48,272 nucleotides of DNA, from the NCBI GenBank assembly GCA_003667245.1, contig RCNN01000278.1, positions 1 through 48,272 of the forward strand, in the 5' to 3' direction. A program made the translations under genes and the position numbers. Positions 28,879 through 36,624 of the stretch are shown here, piece after piece. The notes beneath the pieces were generated by a model. It saw nothing but the letters and a program-made list of their open reading frames with translations, was not told the DNA's origin and searched no databases. Positions within the stretch are counted from its first letter, which is position 1, and each line of letters opens with the position of its first letter. Source of the stretch: Heterostelium multicystogenum (lineage: Eukaryota; Evosea; Eumycetozoa; Acytosteliales; Acytosteliaceae).

Positions 28879-29963
28879 ATGCGTTCATCTCGCCTCATCC
28901 TGTGCCTTACCACCTTATTGGTACTGGCCGGCTGCTCCAGCCAGCGCACCCAGCAACTGCCGGAGCGCAGCGAAGCCGAGGTGAAAGCGCAGATCGTGCG
29001 GCTGATGCCGGCCAGCGTGCCGGATCGTGGCGGCTGGGCCCAGGACATCTACACCGCCTTCAATACGCAGAAAATCTACCCCAGCACGGAAAACATCTGC
29101 GCGGTATTGGCGTGACCGAGCAGGAGTCCACCTATCAGGTTGACCCGCCGGTACCGAACATGGGCAAGATCGCCCAGGACGAAATCCTGCGCCGCGCCGC
29201 TAAAGTCCACGTGCCGGCGGTGCTGGTGCGCACGGCGCTGCAACTGCGCTCGCCCACGGGCAAGTCCTACGCCGAGCGCTTGAACGCTGCGCGCACCGAG
29301 CGGGATTTGAGTGGAATCTTTGATGACTTCATCAGTGTTGTGCCCTTGGGCAATACGCTGTTTGGCGGCTTCAACCCGGTGCATACCGCAGGCCCGATGC
29401 AGGTCAGCATCGACTTCGCACAGAAGCAGGCCCGGGATTATCCCTACACCGTGGATGGCAGCATCCGCCGGGAAGTGTTTACCCGCCGAGGCGGCATGTA
29501 CTTTGGCATCCTCCATCTGCTGGGCTACCCGGTGAATTACGACCAGATGCTGTACCGCTTCGCCGATTTCAACGCCGGTTGGTACGCCAGCCGCAACGCG
29601 GCATTCCAGGCAGCGGTCAGCCGGGTCTCGGGGACCACGCTGGCGCTGGACGGCGACTTGATCAACTACGGCTCGTTCCTGCCAGGCACCACCGAGCTGG
29701 CAGTGCGTTCCCTGGGCAAGGCGCTGGACATGCGCAACCCGAACATCCGCAGCCAGCTGGAGCAGGGCGAGCGCCTGGATTTTGAAGACACTACCCTGTA
29801 CCAGCGTGTGTTCGCCCTGGCCGACAAGGCCGCCGGCAAACCGGTGCCGCGGGCGATCCTGCCGGGCATCGTGCTGAAAAGCCCGAAGATCACCCGCAAC
29901 CTCACCACGGCCTGGTTTGCCAAGCGCGTGGATGAGCGTTATCAGCGCTGCATGAAGCGTTAG
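28879..29963 (+). CDS. DUF1615 family lipoprotein (one frameshift)
   Basis: About 361 residues. The signal peptide MRSSRLILCLTTLLVLAGCS ends in the lipobox LAGC, so it is a lipoprotein; Ser at +2 points to the outer membrane. The mature part includes AVIGVTEQESTYQVDPPVPN (near 29110-29160), which resembles a lytic-transglycosylase-like glutamate motif. Long conserved stretches follow: NTLFGGFNPVHTAGPMQVSI, YFGILHLLGYPVNYDQMLYR and FADFNAGWYASRNAAFQ. One extra C near 29098-29105 splits the gene, and the rest is intact. A role in peptidoglycan contact is only an inference from the glutamate motif; the family has no firmly assigned function that I know. Confidence 0.85.
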
Positions 29964-30056
29964 GCTTATCACCGGGGATTTACCGGGCTGATGTTGATGG
30001 TCCGGATGGCTGCGGTGGGATACACCTCCAGCCTTGTCCCCAAGGAAGAACCTGAC

Positions 30057-30476
30057 ATGACTGCCCATGCCATCCCGAAGGCTTTACCCCGCTGCGTCGC
30101 AGCAGCCCACTCCTGGACCTGCTTGGCCCGGTGTATAGCCGAGGTGAAGGCTTGCAGCTGGAAATTGGCCTGCGCGCCGACAACCGCCACGCCAACGGGC
30201 GCGGCACCGTGCACGGTGGCGTGCTGGCCACCCTGGCGGATGTGGGCATGGGCTACGCCATGGCGTTTTCCAGCGAGCCGCCGCTGCCGTTGATCACGGC
30301 GAGCATGACCCTGGACTATCTCGGCGCGGTGCAGGTAGGGGAGTGGGTCGAGGTGCGTCTGGAGCATCACAAGCGCGGGCGGGCAGATGGCGTTTGCCAC
30401 GGTCAGCGTGCAGGTCGGGGAGAAGGTGGTGGTGCGGGCAAATGCGGTGTTTGCGGTGCCCCAGGCGCGGGACTGA
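30057..30476 (+). CDS. PaaI-like hotdog thioesterase (frameshifted)
   Basis: A hotdog-fold acyl-CoA thioesterase of about 139 residues. The catalytic helix region reads NRHANGRGTVHGGVLATLAD, with the HGG motif of PaaI-type enzymes, followed by VGMGYAMAFSSEPPLPLITA and MTLDYLGAVQVGEWVEVR. The C-terminal strand is VQVGEKVVVRANAVFAVPQA after a base change near 30385. Another near 30080 affects the first ten residues (MTAHAIP then EGFTPLRRSSPLLDL). GAAGAA lies before the ATG. It shares a two-way terminator with the atoB gene; a functional link to acyl-CoA turnover is plausible but unproven. Confidence 0.85.
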
Positions 30477-30485
30477 CCGATAAAG

Positions 30486-30518
30486 AAAAGGCCCGGTTTT
30501 CGTGGAACCGGGCCTTTT
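30486..30518. terminator. Bidirectional terminator between the thioesterase gene and atoB
   Basis: Perfect 13-bp stem AAAAGGCCCGGTT / AACCGGGCCTTTT with a 6-base loop, between convergent genes, with A and T tracts on both sides. Confidence 0.92.
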
Positions 30519-30536
30519 CCATGTTGCTCTTTGAAA

Positions 30537-31718
30537 TCAGCTGCGTTCAAGGGCCAGGGCTACACCTTGCCCGCCACCGATGCACAGGGTGGCCAGGCCT
30601 TTCTTGGCGTCACGCTTGATCATTTCATGCAGCAGGGTCACCAGCACACGGCAGCCTGACGCGCCAATCGGGTGGCCGATGGCAATCGCGCCGCCGTTGA
30701 CGTTGACCTTGGCCGCGTCCCATTCCAGCTCTTTGCCCACCGCCAGTGACTGCGCGGCAAAGGCTTCGTTGGCTTCGATCAGGTCCAGGTCGCCCAGGCT
30801 CCAGCCGGCCTTGTCCAGGCAGCGGCGGGTGGCCGATACCGGGCCAATGCCCATGATCGCGGGATCGACGCCGGCGTTGGCGTAGCTGGCGATGCGTGCC
30901 AGTACCGGCAGGCCCAGGGCCTTGGCTTTGTCCGCGCTCATCAGCAGCACGGCAGCCGCGCCGTCGTTGAGGCTGGATGCATTGCCGGCGGTGACCGTGC
31001 CGTCTTTCTTGAAGGCCGGCTTGAGCTTGGCCAGGGATTCGGCGGTGGTGCCCGCCCGTGGCTGTTCGTCCACGGCGAAGGCCACCGGGTCGCCCTTGCG
31101 CTGGGGAATCAGGATCGGCGTGATCTCATCGCTGAAACGCCCGGCTTCAATGGCCGCCGTGGCTTTTTGCTGGGAGGCGGCGGCGAAGGCGTCCTGGGCT
31201 TCACGGCTGATGCCGTACTTGTCCACCAGGTTCTCGGCGGTGATGCCCATGTGGTAGTCGTTGAACGCATCCCACAGACCGTCGGTGATCATGCTGTCGA
31301 TCATCTTCGCATGGCCCATGCGCAGGCCGGTGCGGGCGGCCGGCAATACGTACGGGGCCAGGCTCATGTTCTCCATGCCGCCGGCGATGATTACCTCGGC
31401 ATCGCCGCAACGGATCGCTTGTGCGCCCAGGTGCAGGGCCTTGAGCCCCGAGCCGCAGACCTTGTTCAGGGTCAGCGCCGGCACGGCGTGGGGCAGGCCG
31501 GCGAGGATCGAGGCCTGGCGGGCCGGGTTCTGGCCGCTGCCGGCGGTGAGCACCTGGCCAAGGATCACTTCATCCACGAGTGCCGGGTCGATGCCGGTCT
31601 GCTCCAGCAGGCGACGAATCACCGCAGCCCCCAGCTCCGGGGCCGGGATGCTTGCCAGCGAACCTTGGAAGCTGCCCACGGCGGTGCGGGTGGCAGCAAC
31701 AATCACGACGTCTTGCAT
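30537..31718 (-). CDS. atoB: Acetyl-CoA C-acetyltransferase (thiolase) AtoB
   Basis: Intact, 393 residues. It cleaves acetoacetyl-CoA to two acetyl-CoA (or the reverse). The nucleophile Cys88 sits in [20 protein letters not shown]. The second catalytic set is [17 protein letters not shown] (His near 349) and [10 protein letters not shown] (Cys near 379). I prefer the ATG at 31718 ([15 protein letters not shown]), with GAGGA in front, over an upstream in-frame start at 31733. It lies 11 bases after the atoA stop and is the last gene of atoDAB, which activates acetoacetate with a CoA transferase and then splits it. It is followed by a two-way terminator. Confidence 0.97.
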   Translation of the reverse strand: MQDVVIVAATRTAVGSFQGSLASIPAPELGAAVIRRLLEQTGIDPALVDEVILGQVLTAGSGQNPARQASILAGLPHAVPALTLNKVCGSGLKALHLGAQAIRCGDAEVIIAGGMENMSLAPYVLPAARTGLRMGHAKMIDSMITDGLWDAFNDYHMGITAENLVDKYGISREAQDAFAAASQQKATAAIEAGRFSDEITPILIPQRKGDPVAFAVDEQPRAGTTAESLAKLKPAFKKDGTVTAGNASSLNDGAAAVLLMSADKAKALGLPVLARIASYANAGVDPAIMGIGPVSATRRCLDKAGWSLGDLDLIEANEAFAAQSLAVGKELEWDAAKVNVNGGAIAIGHPIGASGCRVLVTLLHEMIKRDAKKGLATLCIGGGQGVALALERS

Positions 31719-31729
31719 GGAATCTGTCC

Positions 31730-32390
31730 TCACTGGAAGTGCATTTCTGGAACGTGGTCCGGGACGATCAGTTTACCGGCTGTCTTGCTGACGATCTCTT
31801 CAACACTGACGCCAGGTGCGCGTTCCTTGAGGACAAAAGCGCCATTTTTCGATTTCCAGGTAGGCCAGGTCCGTCAGCACGCGCTTGATGCAGTTGGCGC
31901 CGGTCAGCGGCAGGCTGCAGCGGCTGAGCAACTTGGATTCACCGTCCTTGGACGCGTGGGTCATGATCACGATGATGTTCTCGGCACCGGCCACCAGGTC
32001 CATCGCGCCGCCCATGCCCTTGACCAGCTTGCCGGGGATCATCCACGAGGCGATGTTGCCTTGTACATCGACCTCAAACGCGCCGAGCACGGTCAGGTCG
32101 ACATGGCCGCCGCGAATCATCGCGAAGGATTCGGCCGAGGAGAAGATCGACGCGCCAATGCGCGCGGTGACGGTTTGTTTGCCGGCGTTGATCATGTCGG
32201 CATCGATGGTTTCTTCAGTAGGAAACGGACCCATGCCCAGCAGGCCGTTTTCCGACTGCAGCATGACCTCCATGCCTTCTGGGATGTAGTTGGCCACCAG
32301 GGTCGGAATGCCGATGCCGAGGTTGACGTAGAAACCGTCCTGCATTTCACGGGCGACGCGTTGAGCCATTTGTTCGCGGGTAAGAGCCAT
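31730..32390 (-). CDS. atoA: 3-oxoacid CoA-transferase subunit B, AtoA (one frameshift)
   Basis: About 219 residues, the beta subunit of the acetoacetate:succinyl-CoA or acetyl-CoA transferase. The catalytic glutamate is in [16 protein letters not shown] (residue ~48), preceded by [20 protein letters not shown]. The region [20 protein letters not shown] and [18 protein letters not shown] is typical. An extra base near 31845 alters the last ~40 residues. In the corrected frame the end reads [20 protein letters not shown] and finally HVPEMHFQ at the TGA 31730-31732. It sits 31 bases after atoD and 11 before atoB, so the three genes form one operon. Confidence 0.95.
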
Positions 32391-32421
32391 TTTTTGTCTC
32401 CTTATTATTTGGGCTGGTGGA

Positions 32422-33120
32422 TTATTTGCGGAGGGTGCGCTGTTCGATGCGCTTCTCGAAGGTGCCGCAAATGATCCGGTCGACGTAGATCCCTGGGGTG
32501 TGGATATGCGCCGGGTCCAGCTCGCCCGGTTCGACGATTTCTTCGACTTCGACCACGGTGATCCTGCCGGCGGTGGCGGCCAGCGGGTTGAAGTTCTGGG
32601 CGGTATGGCGATAGATCACATTGCCGAAGTGGTCGGCTTTCCAGCCTTTGACGATGGCGAAGTCGCCGGTGATGGATTCTTCCATCAGGTACGGGCGACC
32701 GTTGAACTCGCGGGTTTCCTTGCCTTCAGCGACTGGCGTGCCGACGCCGGTGGCGGTGAAGAAGGCCGGGATGCCGGCACCGCCTGCGCGCAGTTTTTCG
32801 GCGAGGGTGCCTTGGGGCGTCAGGACCACTTCGATTTCGCCGCTGAGCAGTTGCTTCTCGAACAGCGCGTTTTCACCGACGTAGGACGCGAAGACCTTGC
32901 TGATCTGCTTGCCTTCCAGCAGCAGGCCCAGGCCGAAGCCGTCGACGCCGCAGTTGTTGGAGACCACGGTCAGGTTGCGGGTGCCCTTGCGCTTGATTTC
33001 GGCAATGAGGTTTTCCGGGATGCCGCACAGGCCAAAACCACCGGCAAGAACCGTCATGCCATCTTCCAGGCCTGCCAGCGCCTCTTCATAGGACGCTACG
33101 CGTTTATCAAAACCTGCCAT
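32422..33120 (-). CDS. atoD: 3-oxoacid CoA-transferase subunit A, AtoD
   Basis: Intact, 232 residues, the alpha subunit paired with AtoA. Diagnostic segments are [20 protein letters not shown] (glycine-rich CoA-binding loop), [40 protein letters not shown] and [19 protein letters not shown] (the second read as KADHFGN). The ATG at 33120 follows a GAGGTG ribosome-binding site. As the first gene of atoDAB it lies beside the divergent LysR regulator, with a palindromic operator in the 133-base intergenic space. The pathway would let the cell grow on acetoacetate, 3-hydroxybutyrate-derived acetoacetate, or short-chain acids. Confidence 0.96.
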   Translation of the reverse strand: MAGFDKRVASYEEALAGLEDGMTVLAGGFGLCGIPENLIAEIKRKGTRNLTVVSNNCGVDGFGLGLLLEGKQISKVFASYVGENALFEKQLLSGEIEVVLTPQGTLAEKLRAGGAGIPAFFTATGVGTPVAEGKETREFNGRPYLMEESITGDFAIVKGWKADHFGNVIYRHTAQNFNPLAATAGRITVVEVEEIVEPGELDPAHIHTPGIYVDRIICGTFEKRIEQRTLRK

Positions 33121-33193
33121 ATGCACCTCTTTTATTGTTTGTGGGCCAGCCATATGAACCGAGTGTTGCGCCGACGGATTGATTTGTTAAGTT

Positions 33194-33222
33194 GTTTTTT
33201 AAGGTTGATTGATTTAAAAAAC
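33194..33222. promoter_or_regulatory. Palindromic LysR-type operator between atoD and its divergent regulator gene
   Basis: Perfect 9-bp arms GTTTTTTAA (33194-33202) and TTAAAAAAC (33214-33222) with exactly 11 bases between them (GGTTGATTGAT), the spacing of the T-N11-A LysR-type box. It lies 32 bases before the LysR ATG and 74 bases before the atoD ATG. From that position it could both activate atoDAB and repress the regulator. Confidence 0.65.
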
Positions 33223-33253
33223 AGCATAGTCCTCAGCCATCGAGAGAAGCTTC

Positions 33254-34126
33254 ATGACAGTTAAACAGATGCGCGCCTTTCTTGCCGTGGCCCAGACCTT
33301 GAGCTTTGCGGCCGCCTGTGAGCGTTTGCATCTTTCCCAGTCGGCCTTGAGCCTGACCATCAAAGGCCTGGAAGAAGGCCTGGGCGGGCGCCTGTTCAGC
33401 CGCAATACGCGCAATGTCGCGCTGACCCCTGAAGGCGAATCCCTGCTGCCCCTGGCCCGGCGCCTGATCGCCGACTGGGACAACGCCGAGGATGAGTTGC
33501 GCCAGCGTTTCACCCTGCAGCGCGGGCGGGTAACGGTGGCGGCGATGCCGTCGTTTGCCGGAAACCTGCTGCCACCGATCCTGAAGATTTTTCGCGCGCG
33601 CTATCCCCAGGTCAACGTAACGGTGAATGACGTGATCAACGAGCAGGTGCTGGAAATGGTCCGCGATCGCCAAGTGGAGTTGGGCGTGGCGTTTGAACCG
33701 TCGGAAAGCTCATCGCTGGTGTTCACCCCGCTGTATGTGGACCGCTTTGTGGCGGTGGTGCCCGGTGACTCGCCATTGGCACGCCGCTCCGATATCGCCT
33801 GGCACACCCTGCTGGAACAACCCTTCATCACCTTGCAGCGCCCGTCCACGGTACGAGTGATGCTTGAAGAACACCTGAAGGTGCTGGACCTGAAGCTGCC
33901 CGTAGCCCTGGAGAGCCATCAACTGGCGACGGTGGGCAAGATGGTTGCCAGTGGCTTGGGCGTGAGTGCAGTGCCGGCGTTGTGTGCACGCCAAATGCAG
34001 GAGGCAGGCGCCCATTGCATCACCTTGAGCGATCCGGTGATCGAACGGCCGATTGGTGTACTGACCAAGCCCGGCCACGAACTTTCAGCGGCGGCCCAGG
34101 CCATGTTTGATATTTTTTTGCGATGA
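33254..34126 (+). CDS. LysR-family regulator, probable control of atoDAB
   Basis: Intact, 290 residues. The N-terminal winged helix-turn-helix reads MTVKQMRAFLAVAQTLSFAA, then ACERLHLSQSALSLTIKGLE. The effector-binding domain contains GRVTVAAMPSFAGNLLPPIL, VNVTVNDVINEQVLEMVRDR and VASGLGVSAVPALCARQMQE. It is transcribed divergently from atoDAB across a palindromic operator, the classic arrangement for a LysR regulator and its target. The inducer is inferred to be an acyl-CoA or ketoacid intermediate, but nothing in the sequence shows it. It is followed by an inverted repeat that terminates at least the opposing transcript. Confidence 0.92.
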   Translation: MTVKQMRAFLAVAQTLSFAAACERLHLSQSALSLTIKGLEEGLGGRLFSRNTRNVALTPEGESLLPLARRLIADWDNAEDELRQRFTLQRGRVTVAAMPSFAGNLLPPILKIFRARYPQVNVTVNDVINEQVLEMVRDRQVELGVAFEPSESSSLVFTPLYVDRFVAVVPGDSPLARRSDIAWHTLLEQPFITLQRPSTVRVMLEEHLKVLDLKLPVALESHQLATVGKMVASGLGVSAVPALCARQMQEAGAHCITLSDPVIERPIGVLTKPGHELSAAAQAMFDIFLR

Positions 34127-34174
34127 AGCGGGGAAGGGGCGTTTCCCGGCGTTGTTGCAATAACCGTCGGCCAT

Positions 34175-34207
34175 AAAAAAGCCTGCTCGTTTTAAGCGAG
34201 CAGGCTT
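34175..34207. terminator. Intrinsic terminator between the LysR gene and the convergent unknown gene
   Basis: Perfect 11-bp stem AAGCCTGCTCG / CGAGCAGGCTT with a 7-base loop. On the minus strand it is followed by a run of six T. On the plus strand the tail is only TTAAGTGAT, so it is stronger for the leftward gene that ends at 34228. Confidence 0.85.
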
Positions 34208-34227
34208 AAGTGATAAGTGCGTAGTTA

Positions 34228-34558
34228 TCAGCAGTATCTGTCGATCACTTTAACTTGCGAATGGCCTTTGAGGTTCTGCCACTCGGTATTAAGTGTATGG
34301 AAGACCTGCTCGATAAAGTTGCGATCGGCGGCGGCTTTTCTTGCCGACATAACCCTGGCCGCGGCGGTACATCTTCAGGCGCGCTGCCAGTTCACGGTTA
34401 TTCCTGTCGAACTCTTCTTCCACGGTGTGGGGCGCCAGGCAGTCAATATGGACCTGGCCCGATTTACCAATCCAGAGGATATGGTCGTCGAGCGTGTCTT
34501 TCTGCGCTGCGAACATCTCAGCCAATTCATCGATAGTTGGTTGGTTGTTCAGATTCAT
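34228..34558 (-). CDS. Conserved-looking small protein of about 109 residues, function unknown (one frameshift)
   Basis: I do not recognise this protein. It begins MNLNNQPTIDELAEMFAAQK and continues DTLDDHILWIGKSGQVHIDC with LAPHTVEEEFDRNNRELAAR. A base change near 34335 hides the end, which in the other frame reads KKAAADRNFIEQVFHTLNTE and finally HSQVKVIDRYC at the TGA 34228-34230. It has no signal peptide or membrane helix. The composition (acidic, with alternating helix and strand stretches) looks like a normal cytosolic fold. AAGGGG precedes the ATG, and a strong terminator lies 21 bases after the stop, so it is a single-gene transcript. It borders the gene-poor interval that holds the small-RNA candidate. 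Confidence 0.7.
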
Positions 34559-34812
34559 GTGTAAGCCCCTTGACCAGTTGGCGATCTCTAGTTGATCCGT
34601 TAAAACTACTAAGTTGTCTCCGGCTCAGAAAACCGGGCGTCAGCGACTGTCTGCCGAATACGGGCAGGGTCTTGAACCGATGCATGTAGTCTTGCTGATG
34701 ACCTGCTACGCAATGGTTTCATAACGAAGACAAGCAGCGTTTGAGCTCCTTGTACCGATCCTTTCGGGCCGGTCAGCTTCATCAATCTGCCTTGTGGGCA
34801 GTGCACATCCGG

Positions 34813-34881
34813 AAAAAACAGCTCGGCGGTCAGACGAGCTTGTTCAAAACGCGTGTTACCAACGCTCCCGATCCGGGAGAC
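34813..34881 (-). ncRNA. Candidate small RNA (~70 nt) with GGA-loop hairpin and terminator
   Basis: On the minus strand a possible transcript starts about seven bases after the -10 box (around 34881). It contains a 5' hairpin CTCCC-GGATC-GGGAG (34866-34880) whose loop holds GGA, the core of RsmA/CsrA-binding motifs. After a single-stranded stretch it ends with AGCTCG, a 9-base loop, CGAGCT, and TGTTTTTT, a plausible intrinsic terminator (34813-34840). No credible gene occupies the interval: the only ORF there would start inside the -10 box. This is an inference from signals only; no homologue is recognised, and it is shorter than RsmX/Y/Z. Confidence 0.4.
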
Positions 34882-34887
34882 GCTTGA

Positions 34888-34916
34888 ATCATGCAATTAC
34901 AAAACGGTTACGTCAA
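34888..34916 (-). promoter_or_regulatory. Sigma70-type promoter for the small-RNA candidate
   Basis: Minus strand: TTGACG (-35, plus-strand 34911-34916), exactly 17 bases, then CATGAT (-10, 34888-34893). The -35 matches consensus at five of six positions and the -10 at four of six. Confidence 0.5.
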
Positions 34917-34919
34917 CGA

Positions 34920-34951
34920 TTATGTAGTGATTATTTTTGAGCACTACATAA
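34920..34951. promoter_or_regulatory. Perfect inverted repeat next to the small-RNA promoter
   Basis: Arms TTATGTAGTG (34920-34929) and CACTACATAA (34942-34951) with a 12-base AT-rich spacer, ending three bases upstream of the -35 hexamer of the leftward promoter. It is placed where an activator dimer would bind. The protein is unknown. Confidence 0.5.
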
Positions 34952-35037
34952 ATCCTTGCAGGGCGGGGGGGGGAGCGGAAAACGTGACTTGGGCGTCACT
35001 TTTCGTGCGGGCAGGTCGCGGGATCCGGGGGCTTTTT

Positions 35038-35169
35038 TGTGGCGAGGGAGCTTGCTCCCGCTGAGGGGCGAAGCGCCCCCACCAGGCTGACTGCGGTTCT
35101 TCAGGAATCATTCGGTTGTCGGTTTTGGGGCTGCTGCGCAGCCCAGCGGGAGCAAGCTCCCTCGCCACA
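35038..35169. repeat. REP doublet (REPIN), type II arms, long centre
   Basis: Arms TGTGGCGAGGGAGCTTGC and GCAAGCTCCCTCGCCACA with an 88-base centre that contains CGAAGCG and CTGCTGCGCAG sub-palindromes. With the sRNA candidate it fills the non-coding interval between 34559 and 35185. A run of eight G at about 34965 and a weak GTGAC/GTCAC hairpin at 34984-34999 are the only other things I see there. Confidence 0.9.
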
Positions 35170-35185
35170 GAAAAGCAGGATTGGG

Positions 35186-36034
35186 CTATCCCAGGCGTTC
35201 TGCCAGCAACGGCAACAAACGTTCGCAGGAGGCTTCGATCTTGAGTTGCAGCAATTCGTCGCCCCGGGTCTTGCCCAGATTGATGGCGATCACGGGCTTG
35301 CCTTGCTCGACCATCGCCTTGCACAATCGAAACGCCGAATACGCCATCAGCGACGAACCCACCACCAGCAATCCTTCTGCGTCATCCACCGCCGCCATCG
35401 CCTTGGCTGCCGTGCCCTGGGCGACGTTCTCACCGAAAAACACCACGTCCGGTTTCAACCGTTGCCCACCGCAATGGGGGCAGAGGGGCACCTGGAAGCG
35501 TCCTTCAAAGGCCGGGTCCAGCAAGGTGTCACCGTCGGGGGCTTGAACGGCATCCACACCCGCCAGGTACGGATTCTCCGCTTCCATTTGGCGCTGGATC
35601 AGGTCCCGTTCGCTGGTCTGCTGGCAATCCAGACATAGCACCCGGTGAAGGCTGCCGTGGAGTTCGATCACATCATGGCTGCCAGCCTGGTCGTGCAGGG
35701 TGTCGACGTTCTGGGTGATCAGCCCGGTAATGCGCTGGCGTTGCTGCAGAGTGGCCAGGGCGATATGCGACGCGTTCGGCTGCGCGACACGCACCCTCGG
35801 CCAGCCGAGCATCGCCCGCGCCCAGTAGCGGCGGCGCGCCTGCGGGGTTGCCAGGAACTCCTGGTACATCATCGGCGCCTTGCCCCGGCGCACGCCTTCG
35901 CTGTCGCGATAATCGGGAATCCCCGAAGAGGTGCTGATACCCGCACCGGTCAGCACCAGGAAGCGCCGTTCGGCCATGGCCCGGTGCAGGTTGTCGAGCT
36001 GGTTATCGACTTGATGTTGCAGGGTATCGAGCAT
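35186..36034 (-). CDS. cobB: NAD-dependent protein deacylase, sirtuin family
   Basis: Intact, 282 residues. It removes acyl groups from lysines using NAD. The NAD-binding Rossmann motif GAGISTSSGIPDYRD (residues 30-44), TQNVD (108-111), the catalytic histidine His126 in IELHGSLHRV, and the zinc ligands Cys134/Cys137 (CLDC) and Cys185/Cys188 (CPHC) are all present. The NAD-contact loop SLMAYSAFRLCKAM follows. The length and the long loop between the zinc pairs place it in the larger bacterial class rather than the short CobB of E. coli. The ATG at 36034 comes 14 bases after the CBS-protein stop, so the two are cotranscribed. Substrates may include acetyl-CoA synthetase, but that is not shown here. 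Confidence 0.93.
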   Translation of the reverse strand: MLDTLQHQVDNQLDNLHRAMAERRFLVLTGAGISTSSGIPDYRDSEGVRRGKAPMMYQEFLATPQARRRYWARAMLGWPRVRVAQPNASHIALATLQQRQRITGLITQNVDTLHDQAGSHDVIELHGSLHRVLCLDCQQTSERDLIQRQMEAENPYLAGVDAVQAPDGDTLLDPAFEGRFQVPLCPHCGGQRLKPDVVFFGENVAQGTAAKAMAAVDDAEGLLVVGSSLMAYSAFRLCKAMVEQGKPVIAINLGKTRGDELLQLKIEASCERLLPLLAERLG

Positions 36035-36048
36035 GGGTTCCCCAATGA

Positions 36049-36489
36049 TTATTCGCCGCGAATGTACTGCTCCAGCTGTTTGATCAGGTCTGCCTGTTCG
36101 GCAATCGCTTCCTTGACCAGGTCGCCGATGGACAGCAAGCCAAGCAGTTCGCCATTCTCCACCACAGGCAGGTGCCGCAGATGTCGGTCGGTCATGATCG
36201 TCATGCACGTCTCGACAGTCTGGTGAGTGTCGACGGTGATCACCGGTGAATTCATGATCTCGTGGGCTTTGGTCGTCACCGAAGACAATCCATGGAGGAT
36301 GACCTTACGGGCATAGTCTCGTTCACTGATGATGCCCACCACCTTGCCGTCCTGGAGCACTGGCAAGGCCCCGACGTTTTTCGAAGCCATCACGATCAAG
36401 GCCTCAAATACCGTATGGTCGTGGGGGATGGTGTGGACTTGCTGGTTATGCTGGTCTTTGGACTTCAGCACTTGGGCAACGGTTTTCAT
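36049..36489 (-). CDS. CBS-domain protein (two CBS repeats)
   Basis: Intact, 146 residues. Two cystathionine-beta-synthase repeats make a single Bateman module: HTIPHDHTVFEALIVMASKN with GALPVLQDGKVVGIISERDY, and ITVDTHQTVETCMTIMTDRH with LRHLPVVENGELLGLLSIGD. Such modules bind adenine nucleotides (AMP, ATP, NAD or c-di-AMP in different families) and report energy state. The ATG at 36489 is chosen because GGAG sits eight bases in front; a GTG three codons upstream would overlap that site. It is the first gene of a two-gene operon with the sirtuin. A shared sensing role (adenylate or NAD level) is attractive but inferred. Confidence 0.9.
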   Translation of the reverse strand: MKTVAQVLKSKDQHNQQVHTIPHDHTVFEALIVMASKNVGALPVLQDGKVVGIISERDYARKVILHGLSSVTTKAHEIMNSPVITVDTHQTVETCMTIMTDRHLRHLPVVENGELLGLLSIGDLVKEAIAEQADLIKQLEQYIRGE

Positions 36490-36624
36490 GGAGGCCACTC
36501 CGGTGTTGTTATTGTTGGGAGGTTAGCAGGCCCTACAGAATCCTGGATGGCCTGCAGCAGGGCAAGGTCCAAAGCGGCATACATCCCGTCGAAAAACGTC
36601 ATTGTCGCGATTTCTTAGTGCTTC

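Noticed and set aside
31167..32474. A 435-codon plus-strand ORF antisense to atoB and atoA.
   Set aside because: A shadow of the thiolase and CoA-transferase genes; Gly/Ala/His-rich with no recognisable family.
34609..34896. A 95-codon minus-strand ORF in the gene-poor interval.
   Set aside because: Its ATG lies inside the -10 hexamer of the predicted promoter, a terminator-like hairpin interrupts it, it has no ribosome-binding site and its composition is not protein-like. I kept the non-coding interpretation.
34984..35002. GTGAC-TTGGGC-GTCAC-TTTT hairpin as a terminator.
   Set aside because: The stem is only five pairs and no rightward gene precedes it.
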